64,000 bases of DNA from NCBI RefSeq assembly GCF_900172375.1, contig NZ_FWFS01000004.1, positions 1 to 64,000 on the forward strand, read 5' to 3'. The notes beneath the pieces were generated by a model. That model was not told the origin of the DNA, ran no database searches, and saw nothing but the letters and a program-made list of their open reading frames with translations. This stretch comes from Aquimixticola soesokkakensis. Its GTDB lineage: Bacteria > Pseudomonadota > Alphaproteobacteria > Rhodobacterales > Rhodobacteraceae. The position numbers and the translations under genes were made by a program. Of the stretch, positions 35,094 through 44,657 are shown one piece after another. Within the stretch, counting starts at the first letter, position 1; the number at the start of each line of letters is the position of its first letter.

Positions 35094-36968
35094 ATGAGCA
35101 AGCCGTCAGACAATCCCGCCGATCCGTTCAAAAAAGCCTTGGCCGAGACCACGAAAGTGCTCGCCAACAACCCTGAGCTGACGGTGACCTTTTCGGTCGA
35201 TCCCGCGGGGATGACCAACGACATGGTGCGCTTGCCGCAGGTGTCGCGGCGCATGACAGCCGATGAAGTGTTGATTGCCCGCGGCACGGCGGATGCTTTG
35301 GCGCTGCGCCACAAATTCCACGACATGTCGACGTTCAACCGCTACGCCCCGTCAGGCCAGATGGCCTATGACATCTACGATGCGATGGAAACGGCGCGTT
35401 GTGAAGCGGTCGGGGCGCGCTACATGCCCGGAACGGCGAAAAACATCGACGCCAAAATCGCCAACGAGGCCGCACGACGCGGCTATGACGGGATCACATC
35501 CGCCTCCGACGCCCCCCTCGCCCAAGCCGCGGGCTATTACCTGCGCCACATGGCCACGGGACGCGACCTGCCCGCAGGGGCCGATAATGTCATGGCGCTG
35601 TGGCGCGATTTCATCGAACAGCAAACCAGCGGCACGTTTGACGATCTCGACGATATTCTGGCCGATCAAAAGGCCTTTGCACGGCTCACCCGCCGCGTGA
35701 TCGACGAACTCGGTTACGGTGACCAGCTTGGCGATGATCCCGACCAAACCGACCCTGAGGACGATCAAACGGCCGAGGATGACGACACCACCGACGCCGA
35801 GGATCAATCCCCAGAGGACGACCAGTCCCAAGAGGACGACAGCGAGGCCGCGCCCGAACAATCCCAAGAAGACCAACAGGATGCGTCCGAGGCGCAGGTC
35901 TCCTCCGAGGCGGGCGCAGATGAGAAAATGGGCGAGGAGGTAGACAGCCCCGAGGCCGAAGCCCCGGTCGAGCCGCCCGCGCCGAGCTATTCCGATGCCG
36001 ACCCGAATTACGATGTGTTCACCACCGCGTTCGACGAGGAAATCTCCGCCGAGGAGCTGGCCGAAGTGGCCGAACTGGAACGGCTGCGCGCCTATCTCGA
36101 TCAACAGCTTGAACCGCTGAAAGGGGCTGTGTCACGCTTGGCCAACAAGTTGCAGCGCCGCCTGCAGGCCCAGCAAAACCGCTCTTGGCTGTTTGACATG
36201 GAAGAAGGCATTCTGGACGCAGGGCGCCTTGCGCGGGTGGTGGCCAACCCCACAACGCCGCTGTCGTTCAAAGTCGAAAAAGACACGGAGTTTCGCGACA
36301 CGGTGGTGACCTTGCTGCTGGATAATTCCGGCTCCATGCGCGGTCGCCCGATTTCCATCGCGGCGATTTGTGCGGATGTGCTGGCGCGCACGCTGGAACG
36401 CTGCAACGTCAAGGTCGAAATTTTGGGCTTTACCACGCGGGCATGGAAGGGCGGGCAAAGCCGTGAACAATGGCTTCAGCAGGGCCGCCCCCAACACCCC
36501 GGCCGCCTGAATGATCTGCGCCACATCATCTACAAGAAAGCCGACAGTCCGATGCGACGCACCCGCGCCAATCTGGGTTTGATGATGAAAGAGGGGCTCT
36601 TGAAGGAAAACATCGACGGCGAGGCGCTGGAATGGGCGCACCGGCGCATGGTGGCGCGGCCCGAAGCGCGCAAGATCCTGATGGTGATTTCCGATGGCGC
36701 GCCGGTTGATGACAGCACCCTCTCTGTGAACCCGGCAAATTATCTGGAAAAACACCTGCGCGATGTGATCGCCATGGTCGAAAAGCGCCGTCAGGTCGAA
36801 CTTTTGGCCATTGGCATCGGTCATGATGTGACCCGCTATTACGAGCGCGCGGTCACGATCACCGATGTCGAACAATTGGCGGGCGCGATGACCGAACAGC
36901 TCGCCTCCTTGTTTGACGCCGATCCCAAAGCGCGCGCCAAAGCCAAGGGCCTGCGCCGCGCGTCCTGA
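35094..36968 (+). CDS. cobT: Aerobic cobaltochelatase subunit CobT
   Basis: Predicted 624-residue partner of CobS. An N-terminal helical domain (about 1-210) is followed by a strongly acidic Asp/Glu/Gln linker (about 215-300) and a C-terminal von Willebrand factor A domain with the MIDAS motif [10 protein letters not shown] near 408 (DxSxS). The CobST ring powers cobalt insertion by CobN. ATG 35094 starts the family's [16 protein letters not shown]-type N-terminus; the longer in-frame extension overlaps the upstream gene and is not coding. A copy of the 3' motif starts 4 nt after the stop. Confidence 0.95.
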   Translation: MSKPSDNPADPFKKALAETTKVLANNPELTVTFSVDPAGMTNDMVRLPQVSRRMTADEVLIARGTADALALRHKFHDMSTFNRYAPSGQMAYDIYDAMETARCEAVGARYMPGTAKNIDAKIANEAARRGYDGITSASDAPLAQAAGYYLRHMATGRDLPAGADNVMALWRDFIEQQTSGTFDDLDDILADQKAFARLTRRVIDELGYGDQLGDDPDQTDPEDDQTAEDDDTTDAEDQSPEDDQSQEDDSEAAPEQSQEDQQDASEAQVSSEAGADEKMGEEVDSPEAEAPVEPPAPSYSDADPNYDVFTTAFDEEISAEELAEVAELERLRAYLDQQLEPLKGAVSRLANKLQRRLQAQQNRSWLFDMEEGILDAGRLARVVANPTTPLSFKVEKDTEFRDTVVTLLLDNSGSMRGRPISIAAICADVLARTLERCNVKVEILGFTTRAWKGGQSREQWLQQGRPQHPGRLNDLRHIIYKKADSPMRRTRANLGLMMKEGLLKENIDGEALEWAHRRMVARPEARKILMVISDGAPVDDSTLSVNPANYLEKHLRDVIAMVEKRRQVELLAIGIGHDVTRYYERAVTITDVEQLAGAMTEQLASLFDADPKARAKAKGLRRAS

Positions 36969-36971
36969 CGC

Positions 36972-37000
36972 GGAATTTGGGTATTTAAATCCGAAAGAAG
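36972..37000 (+). repeat. 3'-flank motif, copy B
   Basis: It contains GGAATTTGGGTATTT followed by AAATCCGAAAGAAG, 4 nt after the cobT stop in sense orientation. It differs from copy A in two central bases (AA for TT). It also lies just upstream of the ribosome binding site of the next gene. Confidence 0.7.
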
Positions 37001-37012
37001 ACGGGAGTTGTG

Positions 37013-38809
37013 ATGTTCCAAAGTTTCGAGGTCTCAAGCCGTCCCGATCAAGCTGCGCCACGCGTTGCCGATCTGCGTGCGCAGTTTGACGCCGCAGATG
37101 TCGACGGCTTTCTTGTGCCGCGCTCGGACGCGCACCAAAACGAATATGTCGCCCCCTGTGACGAGCGCTTGTCCTGGATTTCCGGCTTTACCGGCTCTGC
37201 GGGCTTTGCGGTGATCCTGCGCGAGCGCGCCGCTGTTTTTGTCGACGGGCGCTACCGTGTGCAAGTTCACAGCCAGGTGGACGGGCGGATTTTCGAGGTC
37301 GTCCATTGGCCCGAAACCTCGCTGTCGGATTGGCTGGCGCAAAACGCCGCCGGTCTGCGGATCGGCTTTGATCCGTGGCTGTCGACGCTGGACGAGGTCG
37401 AAAAAGCCGATGCGGCTCTGGCCGCGGTAAACACCGCGCTTATCCCCTGCCCCAACCTGATCGACGCTATCCGTTCGGATCGCCCGGCGCCCCCTGTCGC
37501 CCCTGTCGTTGCGCATCCGACGCAATGGGCGGGAAAATCCAGCGCCGACAAGCGGGCGGAACTTGCCGCTGATCTGCGCAACTCTCGTCGGGCAGCGGCG
37601 GTGATCACCGCCACCGATAGCGTGATGTGGTTGCTCAATATTCGCGGGGCCGACATTGCCCGCAACCCTGTGGCGCTGGCCTTTGCCATCTTGCACGACG
37701 ATGCGCGGGTGTCGCTGTTTATCGACCCCGCCAAAGTCGCCGACCTGCGCGCACATCTTGGCCCCGAGGTCGGCGTCGCCCCGCATGATGCCTTTGGCGC
37801 GGCGTTACAGCAGCTCGCCGGTCCCGTGCAAATGGACCGCGCTTCGGCCTTTGCGGTGGCAAGCTACCTCACCTCCGCCGAGATCCCCATCCATTTTGCC
37901 CCAGATATCTGCGCCCTGCCCAAGGCTGTGAAGAACGACACCGAAATCGCGGGCGCACGTGCCGCCCATATCCGCGATGCAGGCGCGATGGTGGAATTTC
38001 TTGCGTGGCTGGACGGTTGCGCCCCCGAAACGCTCAGCGAAATCGACGTGGTCCGCAAGTTGGAAAGCTTTCGGCAAGCCACGGGGGACCTCAAAGAAAT
38101 CAGCTTCGATACGATCTGTGGCGCCGGTCCGAACGGCGCCATCGTGCATTACAAGGTCGATGAGGCATCAAACCGAAGGCTTTCGCGCGGCGACATCCTG
38201 TTGGTCGACAGCGGCGGGCAATATGTCGATGGCACAACGGACATCACCCGCACCATCGCCCTCGGCCCCCCCCCCCCCGACGCCATCGCCGCCAACACGC
38301 GCGTGTTGCAGGGGATGATCGCCGTCTCCTGCGCACGGTTTCCCAAAGGCGTTGCCGGCGCGCATCTGGATGCGCTGGCACGCGCCCCCCTGTGGCGCGC
38401 CGGTCAGGATTTCGACCACGGCACCGGTCACGGGGTGGGCAGCTATCTCTGTGTGCACGAAGGCCCGCAACGCATTTCGCGTGCCTCGGGCGTGGCGCTG
38501 CAGCCGGGAATGATCCTGTCCAACGAGCCCGGCTATTACCGCGAAGGTGCGTTCGGGATCCGGATAGAAAACCTGATCACCGTGCGTGTGGCCCCCCCCT
38601 TGCAACAGGGCGATGCCCGCCCCATGTATGACTTCGAGACGCTGACCTATGTGCCGTTTGATCGCAGATTGATCGACATTTCGATGCTCGCGCCGTTTGA
38701 ACGGGCGTGGATCGACAGCTATCACACCGACATCGTCACAAAATTGGACGGCCGTCTTTCCCCAAATGCAGCGCAGTGGCTCGCCAAAGCCTGTGCGCCC
38801 TTGCAATGA
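37013..38809 (+). CDS. Aminopeptidase P family (Xaa-Pro) metallopeptidase
   Basis: Predicted 598-residue enzyme of the large three-domain APP type: two creatinase-like N-terminal domains (about 1-310) and a pita-bread catalytic domain (about 315-540) followed by a C-terminal extension. Metal ligands of the M24 family are visible: Asp in LLVDSGGQYVDGTTDITRT (two Asp), His in GHGVGSYLCVHEGP, and Glu in LSNEPGYY and IRIENL. It removes N-terminal residues ahead of proline. ATG 37013 has GGGAG six bases upstream; a GTG immediately before is also possible. A run of nine C residues near 38270 is part of the coding frame. Confidence 0.92.
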   Translation: MFQSFEVSSRPDQAAPRVADLRAQFDAADVDGFLVPRSDAHQNEYVAPCDERLSWISGFTGSAGFAVILRERAAVFVDGRYRVQVHSQVDGRIFEVVHWPETSLSDWLAQNAAGLRIGFDPWLSTLDEVEKADAALAAVNTALIPCPNLIDAIRSDRPAPPVAPVVAHPTQWAGKSSADKRAELAADLRNSRRAAAVITATDSVMWLLNIRGADIARNPVALAFAILHDDARVSLFIDPAKVADLRAHLGPEVGVAPHDAFGAALQQLAGPVQMDRASAFAVASYLTSAEIPIHFAPDICALPKAVKNDTEIAGARAAHIRDAGAMVEFLAWLDGCAPETLSEIDVVRKLESFRQATGDLKEISFDTICGAGPNGAIVHYKVDEASNRRLSRGDILLVDSGGQYVDGTTDITRTIALGPPPPDAIAANTRVLQGMIAVSCARFPKGVAGAHLDALARAPLWRAGQDFDHGTGHGVGSYLCVHEGPQRISRASGVALQPGMILSNEPGYYREGAFGIRIENLITVRVAPPLQQGDARPMYDFETLTYVPFDRRLIDISMLAPFERAWIDSYHTDIVTKLDGRLSPNAAQWLAKACAPLQ

Positions 38810-38932
38810 GACACTCAAGGCCGATCCGAAAAGACCACAGTGTCATAAAACAGTGTCATATACCTGCGGCATCCGGCCTGTTATGGTCTGCAAGCCGCAT
38901 CTCAATGGCCAAAGATGAAAGGACAGGGACTT

Positions 38933-39289
38933 ATGACTACACCGCTCCTCGCTGACCATATCCGCATCCGCAACGCCACGGGCACTTGGGTGGTGCGCGC
39001 TGGCGGAGCCGTATTGGGCGAAACCTCTGCTGCGCTGGAACTGACTGAAGGCGACTATCCCAGCGTGATCTACTTCCCGCGCTCCGACATCGCGATGGCC
39101 TTTCTGGACCAAACCGACACCCGCTCCAGCTGCCCCTTCAAGGGCGAAGCCACCTACTATTCCATCGTCACCAAAAGCCAAACGCTCGATGACGCTGCCT
39201 GGTCCTACGAAACCCCGAAACCGGGCATGGAACAAATCGCAGGCTACATCGCCTTCTACAGCCATAAAGCGGCCGTGGAACAACTTTAA
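38933..39289 (+). CDS. DUF427 domain-containing protein
   Basis: Predicted 118-residue protein with a single DUF427 domain: [35 protein letters not shown] and [12 protein letters not shown], then a W-containing YETP segment. The compact beta fold has no proven biochemical function. The start at 38933 is supported by AGGGAC upstream. It stands alone and converges with the ClC gene. Confidence 0.82.
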   Translation: MTTPLLADHIRIRNATGTWVVRAGGAVLGETSAALELTEGDYPSVIYFPRSDIAMAFLDQTDTRSSCPFKGEATYYSIVTKSQTLDDAAWSYETPKPGMEQIAGYIAFYSHKAAVEQL

Positions 39290-39297
39290 GCCGCTGG

Positions 39298-39322
39298 TTT
39301 CTTTCGGATAAAAATACCCAAA
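39298..39322 (-). repeat. 3'-flank motif, copy C
   Basis: Minus-strand copy, TTTGGGTATTTTTAT then CCGAAAGAAA, 39 nt beyond the stop of the ClC gene and in that gene's sense orientation. Confidence 0.7.
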
Positions 39323-39360
39323 ACGCCGCGCTTGACCTCACGCGCGGCGTTTGAGGTTGC

Positions 39361-41076
39361 TCAGGAATGTTCCTCTGCGGCCGTTGCCGCAAGTGCCTTG
39401 TTATACAGGCGCAGCGCGTCGATCTGAAACACGGCCCCGTGCAATTGCGGGGGATGGTCGTCGTGCAGCGTCACCACGGGAATGAACGTGAGGTTGCCCT
39501 TGTCAAACATCGGCATCGCGGCCTCGAGCGTCGCGTTTTTGCTCACGTAGATTCCCTGACTGATCAGGTCGCGGCAGGCTTCTTCGCTGGCGGCGCGGGC
39601 GCTATCGACCGCACGCAGGCATTGGTGGACGCGAAATGTCGCCAGCAGATAGGCCTGCGGACCTGCGGCCAGATGCGTTCCGCGCCGCTCAAGCTGGGTC
39701 AAAAAGAACGAACGATCGACCAGTTTCGACGCCAGCGCCGTGGAAATCGACACGGTGACCATCACCGCCAATCCCGTCTGCCAATCTCCCGTCAGCTCGA
39801 AGACGATCAGCGTCGTCGAAATCGGCGCGCCCAGCACTGCAGCGGCAACGGCCCCCATGCCTGCCAGCGCATAGAGGGTTGGCGTGCCGGAAAAATTCGG
39901 CACCACGCCGGTGGAGATCACCCCGAAGGCCAATCCCGTCAGCGCGCCCACCATCAAGGCGGGCGAAAACACCCCCCCGCCCATGCGTCCCGCCATGGTA
40001 ATCGCCACCGCAACGACCTTGAGCACGGCAAAGACCACCGCTTCGCGCAACACCAATTTTCCGGTCAGTGCCGCCGAGGTCGTTTCGTATCCAACCCCGA
40101 TGATATGGGGAAATCCCAATGCCAAAAGCCCAAGCACCAGCCCCGCAGAGGCCGGACGCAACACGGGCGGCAGGTGGGTTTTTTCCTGCACCCATGTGCC
40201 AAAATCATCGGCCATGAAAATCGCGCGCATCAGCAGCACTGCGACGATGCCGCACACAAACCCCATCAACAAAAATGCCGGCAATTCGACGTAAAACGCC
40301 AAGGCCCCTTGCGACACCAGATCGAATTCCGGCACGCCGCCGAATTCCAGCCGGTTGATCACCGTGCCTGCCGCCGAGGCGATCACGATGGGGGCAAAGG
40401 CGTGAACGGCAAAGTGGCGCAACACCACTTCGAGCGCGAACAAGGCCCCCGCAATGGGCGCGTTGAAACTGGCCGAGACGGCGGCAGCCACGGCGCAGCC
40501 CAACAGATCGCGCGAGGTCAGCCCCGTGGCATGGATGCGAATCGATACCCAGCTCGAGATCACCGCGGCCATATGCACGACCGGCCCTTCGCGCCCTGTC
40601 GAGCCCCCCGTCGACAGGGTCACCAAAGAGGCGAATGCGGAGGCGATGCCCGCGCGTTTTTCGACCCTTCCGTCAAAAAGAGCCGCACCTTCAATGACAT
40701 CCGCGACGGAGCGCACACGCCCGTCCGGTGTGAACCAGTTCAAGATGACACCGACCACCAGCCCCCCAAGCACCGGGATCGCCACGACCCAGTACCACGG
40801 CAAATCGCCCAGATGGCGCATCAGATGACGGGTGTCCTCGGTGCCGTAGACAAAGCGTTGCAGCGCATCAATCCCGAGGCGGAACCCCAAAGCGGCGAGG
40901 CCCGAGGCCGTGCCGATGGCCAGCGCGATCAGCCAGAACTGGATCTGGTTGGGCCCCTTCAGGCGCATCAGCCGCAACGTGTCGAGCAGACCATCGCGGA
41001 TCGCAAGCATGGCGGTGCGGGGGTAGGATGTCTGGGGGGCCTCACTCATCGCGCGCGTGCCTTGGGGCGGGGTCAT
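39361..41076 (-). CDS. ClC family chloride channel/transporter
   Basis: Predicted 571-residue membrane protein of the ClC fold with a C-terminal cytosolic region (about 440-571) resembling paired CBS-type domains. The anion-selectivity motif GSTGREGP is at 158-165 and includes the gating glutamate. The second signature GRMGGGVFSPALMVG and the third GMGAVAAAVLGAPI follow. At the position of the internal proton glutamate of the E. coli exchanger (second E of IIEEM) the aligned FALEVV has Val, which suggests channel-like or uncoupled transport. Start 41076 is uncertain; an ATG 27 bases further in (MSEAPQ) is equally plausible. It is divergent from the GlcD-type oxidase. Confidence 0.9.
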   Translation of the reverse strand: MTPPQGTRAMSEAPQTSYPRTAMLAIRDGLLDTLRLMRLKGPNQIQFWLIALAIGTASGLAALGFRLGIDALQRFVYGTEDTRHLMRHLGDLPWYWVVAIPVLGGLVVGVILNWFTPDGRVRSVADVIEGAALFDGRVEKRAGIASAFASLVTLSTGGSTGREGPVVHMAAVISSWVSIRIHATGLTSRDLLGCAVAAAVSASFNAPIAGALFALEVVLRHFAVHAFAPIVIASAAGTVINRLEFGGVPEFDLVSQGALAFYVELPAFLLMGFVCGIVAVLLMRAIFMADDFGTWVQEKTHLPPVLRPASAGLVLGLLALGFPHIIGVGYETTSAALTGKLVLREAVVFAVLKVVAVAITMAGRMGGGVFSPALMVGALTGLAFGVISTGVVPNFSGTPTLYALAGMGAVAAAVLGAPISTTLIVFELTGDWQTGLAVMVTVSISTALASKLVDRSFFLTQLERRGTHLAAGPQAYLLATFRVHQCLRAVDSARAASEEACRDLISQGIYVSKNATLEAAMPMFDKGNLTFIPVVTLHDDHPPQLHGAVFQIDALRLYNKALAATAAEEHS

Positions 41077-41136
41077 CTACGCTTTCTCAGGCCGCCCGTC
41101 TGGCCTAGGATCGCTTAAATTCTCGTGAGGAAACCG

Positions 41137-42498
41137 ATGACTATGCAAGCCGCCCTCGATGCCCTGTCTTCCCTTCTAGGCAATCGCCTGTCGCGTTCCA
41201 AGTCCGATCTGGACCTGCATGGCCGCTCGGAAGCGTGGTTCGCCCCTGCCCCGCCCGCCGCCGTGGCCTATCCGCGCAACACGGCAGAGGTCAGCGCGAT
41301 TTTAAAGCTGTGCCACGCGCATGGGATGCCGGTGGTCGCCTTCGGGCGCGGCACCTCGCTAGAGGGGCAGACGCTGGCAGGGCCGCAGATGCTGACGCTT
41401 GATTTTCGCGACATGGCGCAGGTCTTGCAGATCAATGACGCCGATATGGATGTGGTGATCCAACCCGGTGTGACGCGCGAGGCGCTGAATACCGAATTGC
41501 GCGCCACAGGGTTGATGTTTCCCGTCGATCCGGGCGCGGATGCGACATTGGGCGGCATGGCGATGACGCGCGCCTCGGGCACCACCGCCGTCAGATACGG
41601 CACGATGCGCGACAATGTGCTGGCGCTCGAAGTGGTGCTGGCTGACGGGCGCATCATCCGCACCGGCACCCGCGCGCGCAAATCCAGCGCAGGCTACGAC
41701 CTGACGGGGCTGTTTGTCGGCTCCGAAGGCACGCTTGGGATTGTTACCGAACTTACGCTGCGCCTGCATGGCCAACCCGAAGCGGTGTCAGCCGCCATCT
41801 GTGCCTTTGACACGCTGGAAACGGCCGTAAATGCTGTCATCGACACGATCCAGCTGGGCCTGCCGATGGCGCGGATAGAATTCATCGACCCGCTGGCGGC
41901 GCGCGCGATCAACGCCTATGCAGGCGCGGATTTCCCTGAAAAGCCGCATTTGCTGGTGGAGTTTCATGGCGCTGAGGCAGGCGTTGCGCAGACGGCCGCG
42001 ACCTTTGGCGAGATCGCGCGCGACCACGGCGCGCTGGATTTCAAATGGGCGACCGACGCGGACGAGCGGCGTGCCCTATGGACCATGCGCCATAACGCCT
42101 ATTATGCCTGCCTCAACCTCAAACCGGGCGCGCGCGCGATCACCACCGACATTTGCGTGCCGATTTCCAGGCTCGCGCAGGCGGTCGAGGAAACGGCCGC
42201 CGACATTCGCGACAGCGGCTTGCTGGGGCCGATTGTGGGCCATGTCGGGGACGGGAATTTCCACTCGCTGCTGCTGATCGAGAATGACGCCGACATGATC
42301 CGCGCCAAAGAAGTCGCCGCGCGCATGTCCGAGCGCGCTTTGGCGCTTGGCGGCACGGTCACGGGCGAGCACGGGATCGGCATCGGCAAGAAATCCTACA
42401 TGCCAGCAGAACACGGGGAGGCATGGGCCGTGATGGGCGCGCTGAAGGCCGCGCTTGACCCCACGGGGCTGCTCAACCCTGCAAAGCTGGTGCCGTGA
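41137..42498 (+). CDS. FAD-linked oxidase, GlcD/D-lactate dehydrogenase type
   Basis: Predicted 453-residue flavoprotein. The N-terminal PCMH-type FAD-binding domain contains AYPRNTAEVSAILKLC, FGRGTSLEGQTL, PGADATLGGMAMTRASGT and VGSEGTLGIVTELTLRL. The C-terminal FAD-oxidase domain has the substrate-site block GHVGDGNFH and ends with TGEHGIGIGKKSYM. It oxidises a 2-hydroxy acid such as D-lactate or glycolate; which one cannot be set. ATG 41137 has GAGGAAAC six bases upstream. The stop overlaps the following NTF2-like gene (GTGA). Confidence 0.9.
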   Translation: MTMQAALDALSSLLGNRLSRSKSDLDLHGRSEAWFAPAPPAAVAYPRNTAEVSAILKLCHAHGMPVVAFGRGTSLEGQTLAGPQMLTLDFRDMAQVLQINDADMDVVIQPGVTREALNTELRATGLMFPVDPGADATLGGMAMTRASGTTAVRYGTMRDNVLALEVVLADGRIIRTGTRARKSSAGYDLTGLFVGSEGTLGIVTELTLRLHGQPEAVSAAICAFDTLETAVNAVIDTIQLGLPMARIEFIDPLAARAINAYAGADFPEKPHLLVEFHGAEAGVAQTAATFGEIARDHGALDFKWATDADERRALWTMRHNAYYACLNLKPGARAITTDICVPISRLAQAVEETAADIRDSGLLGPIVGHVGDGNFHSLLLIENDADMIRAKEVAARMSERALALGGTVTGEHGIGIGKKSYMPAEHGEAWAVMGALKAALDPTGLLNPAKLVP

Positions 42499-42938
42499 CC
42501 CTGGCCCGCGCGCAAGACATGCCCCGAGCTTTCGCGCGCGCTTGGGGCGCGCGTGATGCGAGCGCGATTGCCGCTCTCTTCGCCGAGGACGCCGATTTCG
42601 TCAACGTCGTCGGGCTGTGGTGGCGCAATCGCAGCGCCATCGCGCGCGCCCATGCGTACGGGCTGACGCGGATATTTGCCCAAAGCGATCTGCGGGTGGG
42701 CAGCGTCACCTGTCGCGATCTTGGTACGGTGGCCGTGGTCCATGCGCGGTTGCATCTGAGCGGACAGACCACACCGCAGGGAGCAAAGGCGGAAGCGCGT
42801 CAGACGGTGATGAGCTTTGTGATGCAGCGCCAGGAGGCGGGGTGGCTGTGCGTGTCAGCGCAAAACACCGATGTGGTCGCGGGTGTCGAGACCCATGTCG
42901 CCACGGGCGGTCGCCTCACGCCAACGGACTATCGTTAA
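42495..42938 (+). CDS. SgcJ/EcaC-type NTF2-like protein
   Basis: Predicted 147-residue protein of the NTF2-like/DUF4440 fold: an N-terminal helix with FARAWGARDASAIAALFAEDADFVNVVGLWW, a central region and a C-terminal sheet ending GWLCVSAQNTDV. Members are annotated as SgcJ/EcaC oxidoreductases or ketosteroid isomerase-like proteins, but catalysis is not established. It starts at GTG 42495, overlapping the oxidase stop by 4 bases, so it is translationally coupled and may act on the same substrate. Confidence 0.8.
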   Translation: MTLARAQDMPRAFARAWGARDASAIAALFAEDADFVNVVGLWWRNRSAIARAHAYGLTRIFAQSDLRVGSVTCRDLGTVAVVHARLHLSGQTTPQGAKAEARQTVMSFVMQRQEAGWLCVSAQNTDVVAGVETHVATGGRLTPTDYR

Positions 42939-42949
42939 GGCTGGCGGTG

Positions 42950-42973
42950 TTTGGGTATTTTTATCCGAAAGAA
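42950..42973 (+). repeat. 3'-flank motif, copy D
   Basis: TTTGGGTATTTTTAT followed by CCGAAAGAA, 12 nt after the NTF2-like stop in sense orientation and directly before the convergent recN stop. Confidence 0.7.
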
Positions 42974-42983
42974 ACGAAAACCG

Positions 42984-44633
42984 CTATCCTGCCAGAAGTT
43001 CCCTAGCTGCCGCGCGCGCCGTGTCGGTGACGCTATCGCCCGAAATCATGCGCGCGATTTCATCAACCCGCGCAGGCGCGTCGAGCGGTGTGACTTCGGA
43101 CAGGGTTTGTCCGTCCTCGACCCGTTTGGCAACTTTCCAGTGGTGCGCGCCGAGGGCGGCGACCTGGGGGCTATGGGTGACGACCAGCACCTGCCCCTCA
43201 CCCGCGAGCCGTGCCAGACGCCGCCCGACCGCATCTGCTGTGGCCCCGCCAACGCCGCGATCAATTTCGTCGAAAATCATCGTGACGCCCTGTTGGCCCT
43301 TGGTCAGGCAAACTTTGAGCGCGAGCAGGAAGCGCGACAGCTCGCCGCCCGATGCGATTTTGTTGAGCGGCCCTGCGGGCGCTCCGGGGTTGGTGGCGAC
43401 GGTGAAGGTGACCTCGTCGCGCCCCTCCGGCCCCGCTTCGGCCTCGCTGAGTTCGGTTTTGAACACCGCGCGCTCCATTTTGAGCGGGCCGAGTTCGCCC
43501 GCCATCAGCCCGTCCAGCTCACCCGCGGCTCGCAAACGCGCGCTGGACAGGGCGTCGGCGGCAGAGTCGTAGGTCTCCTCGGCCGCTTTGACGGCTTTGG
43601 TGAGCGTTGCGATGTCGCCAGCCCCGCCGTCCAGCGCCTCGAGTTTGCGGCGCAACTCATCGGCAAAGGGGCCAAGGTCGTCGGGTTGCACGCCATGCTT
43701 GCGCGCAAGGCCGCGGATCGCGAACAGCCGTTCCTCTATCTGCTCCAATTCGGCAGGGTTGAAGGACAGCGCCTGCATCGCTGCCTCGACCCCAGATTGC
43801 GCATCGCCCAGGGCCTCGACCACGCGGGTCAGCGCTTCGAGCGCCTCGTCGAGGTGACCTTCGGCCTTGTCTGCCGCGCCTTCAAGCCAGCGGGTGGCGT
43901 CGGTGATCAGGCCTTCTGCGCCCTCGTAGGACAGGGCGGCATTGGCTTTGGCGATGTCCTCTGCGATGCGCTCGGCGGCCTGCATGCGGCGGCGGTCGAC
44001 ATCGAGTGTCGCCTCTTCGCCTGCCTGCGGATCGAGCTTGTCCAATTCGCCGACAGCATGGCGCAGGAAATCTTCCTCGGCGGCGAGGGCTTTTTGCGTC
44101 GCGGCGGCAGCGGCCAAGGCTTTGCGACTGCTCGACACCTGACGCCATGCGGCTTTCGTGGCCTCGATCAGCGGAGCAAGATTGGCGAAATCGTCCAGCA
44201 AAAGGCGGTGGCCGCGCGGGTTCAACAGCCCGCGATCGTCCTGCTGCCCGTGCAATTCGACAAGGCGTTCGGACAAAGCGCGCAGCACCTCGCCCGACAC
44301 GCGGCGATCATTCACCCAGGCGGTTTTGCGCCCGTCGCTGGTGTTGATGCGGCGCAGGATCAGGTCGTCTTCGGGTTCGAACCCTGCCTCGATCAGCACG
44401 GCATTGGCGGGGTGATCGGCCGTCAGTTCGAAGACGGCAGTAACTTCGCCCTGCGTGGCACCGGCCCTCACCAGTTCGGCCCGTCCGCGCCACCCCAAAA
44501 CAAAGCCCAGACTGTCGAGCAGGATGGATTTGCCCGCGCCGGTTTCGCCGGTCAGCACATTCAGCCCGCCCTCGAACACAAGTTCGAGCCGGTCGATGAT
44601 CAGCATGTCCCGGATGTCGAGACTTCTCAGCAT
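42984..44633 (-). CDS. recN: DNA repair protein RecN
   Basis: Predicted 549-residue SMC-like ATPase acting early in double-strand break repair. Walker A GETGAGKS is at 29-36; a long helical, Ala/Glu-rich coiled-coil arm occupies about 165-370; the ABC signature SGGELSRFLLALK lies near 427 and Walker B MIFDEIDRGVGG near 453. It is 24 bp downstream of bamD, the same bamD-recN order as in other alphaproteobacteria. Confidence 0.95.
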   Translation of the reverse strand: MLRSLDIRDMLIIDRLELVFEGGLNVLTGETGAGKSILLDSLGFVLGWRGRAELVRAGATQGEVTAVFELTADHPANAVLIEAGFEPEDDLILRRINTSDGRKTAWVNDRRVSGEVLRALSERLVELHGQQDDRGLLNPRGHRLLLDDFANLAPLIEATKAAWRQVSSSRKALAAAAATQKALAAEEDFLRHAVGELDKLDPQAGEEATLDVDRRRMQAAERIAEDIAKANAALSYEGAEGLITDATRWLEGAADKAEGHLDEALEALTRVVEALGDAQSGVEAAMQALSFNPAELEQIEERLFAIRGLARKHGVQPDDLGPFADELRRKLEALDGGAGDIATLTKAVKAAEETYDSAADALSSARLRAAGELDGLMAGELGPLKMERAVFKTELSEAEAGPEGRDEVTFTVATNPGAPAGPLNKIASGGELSRFLLALKVCLTKGQQGVTMIFDEIDRGVGGATADAVGRRLARLAGEGQVLVVTHSPQVAALGAHHWKVAKRVEDGQTLSEVTPLDAPARVDEIARMISGDSVTDTARAAARELLAG

Positions 44634-44657
44634 GGGGTGTGTCCGCCTATGTCCGGC

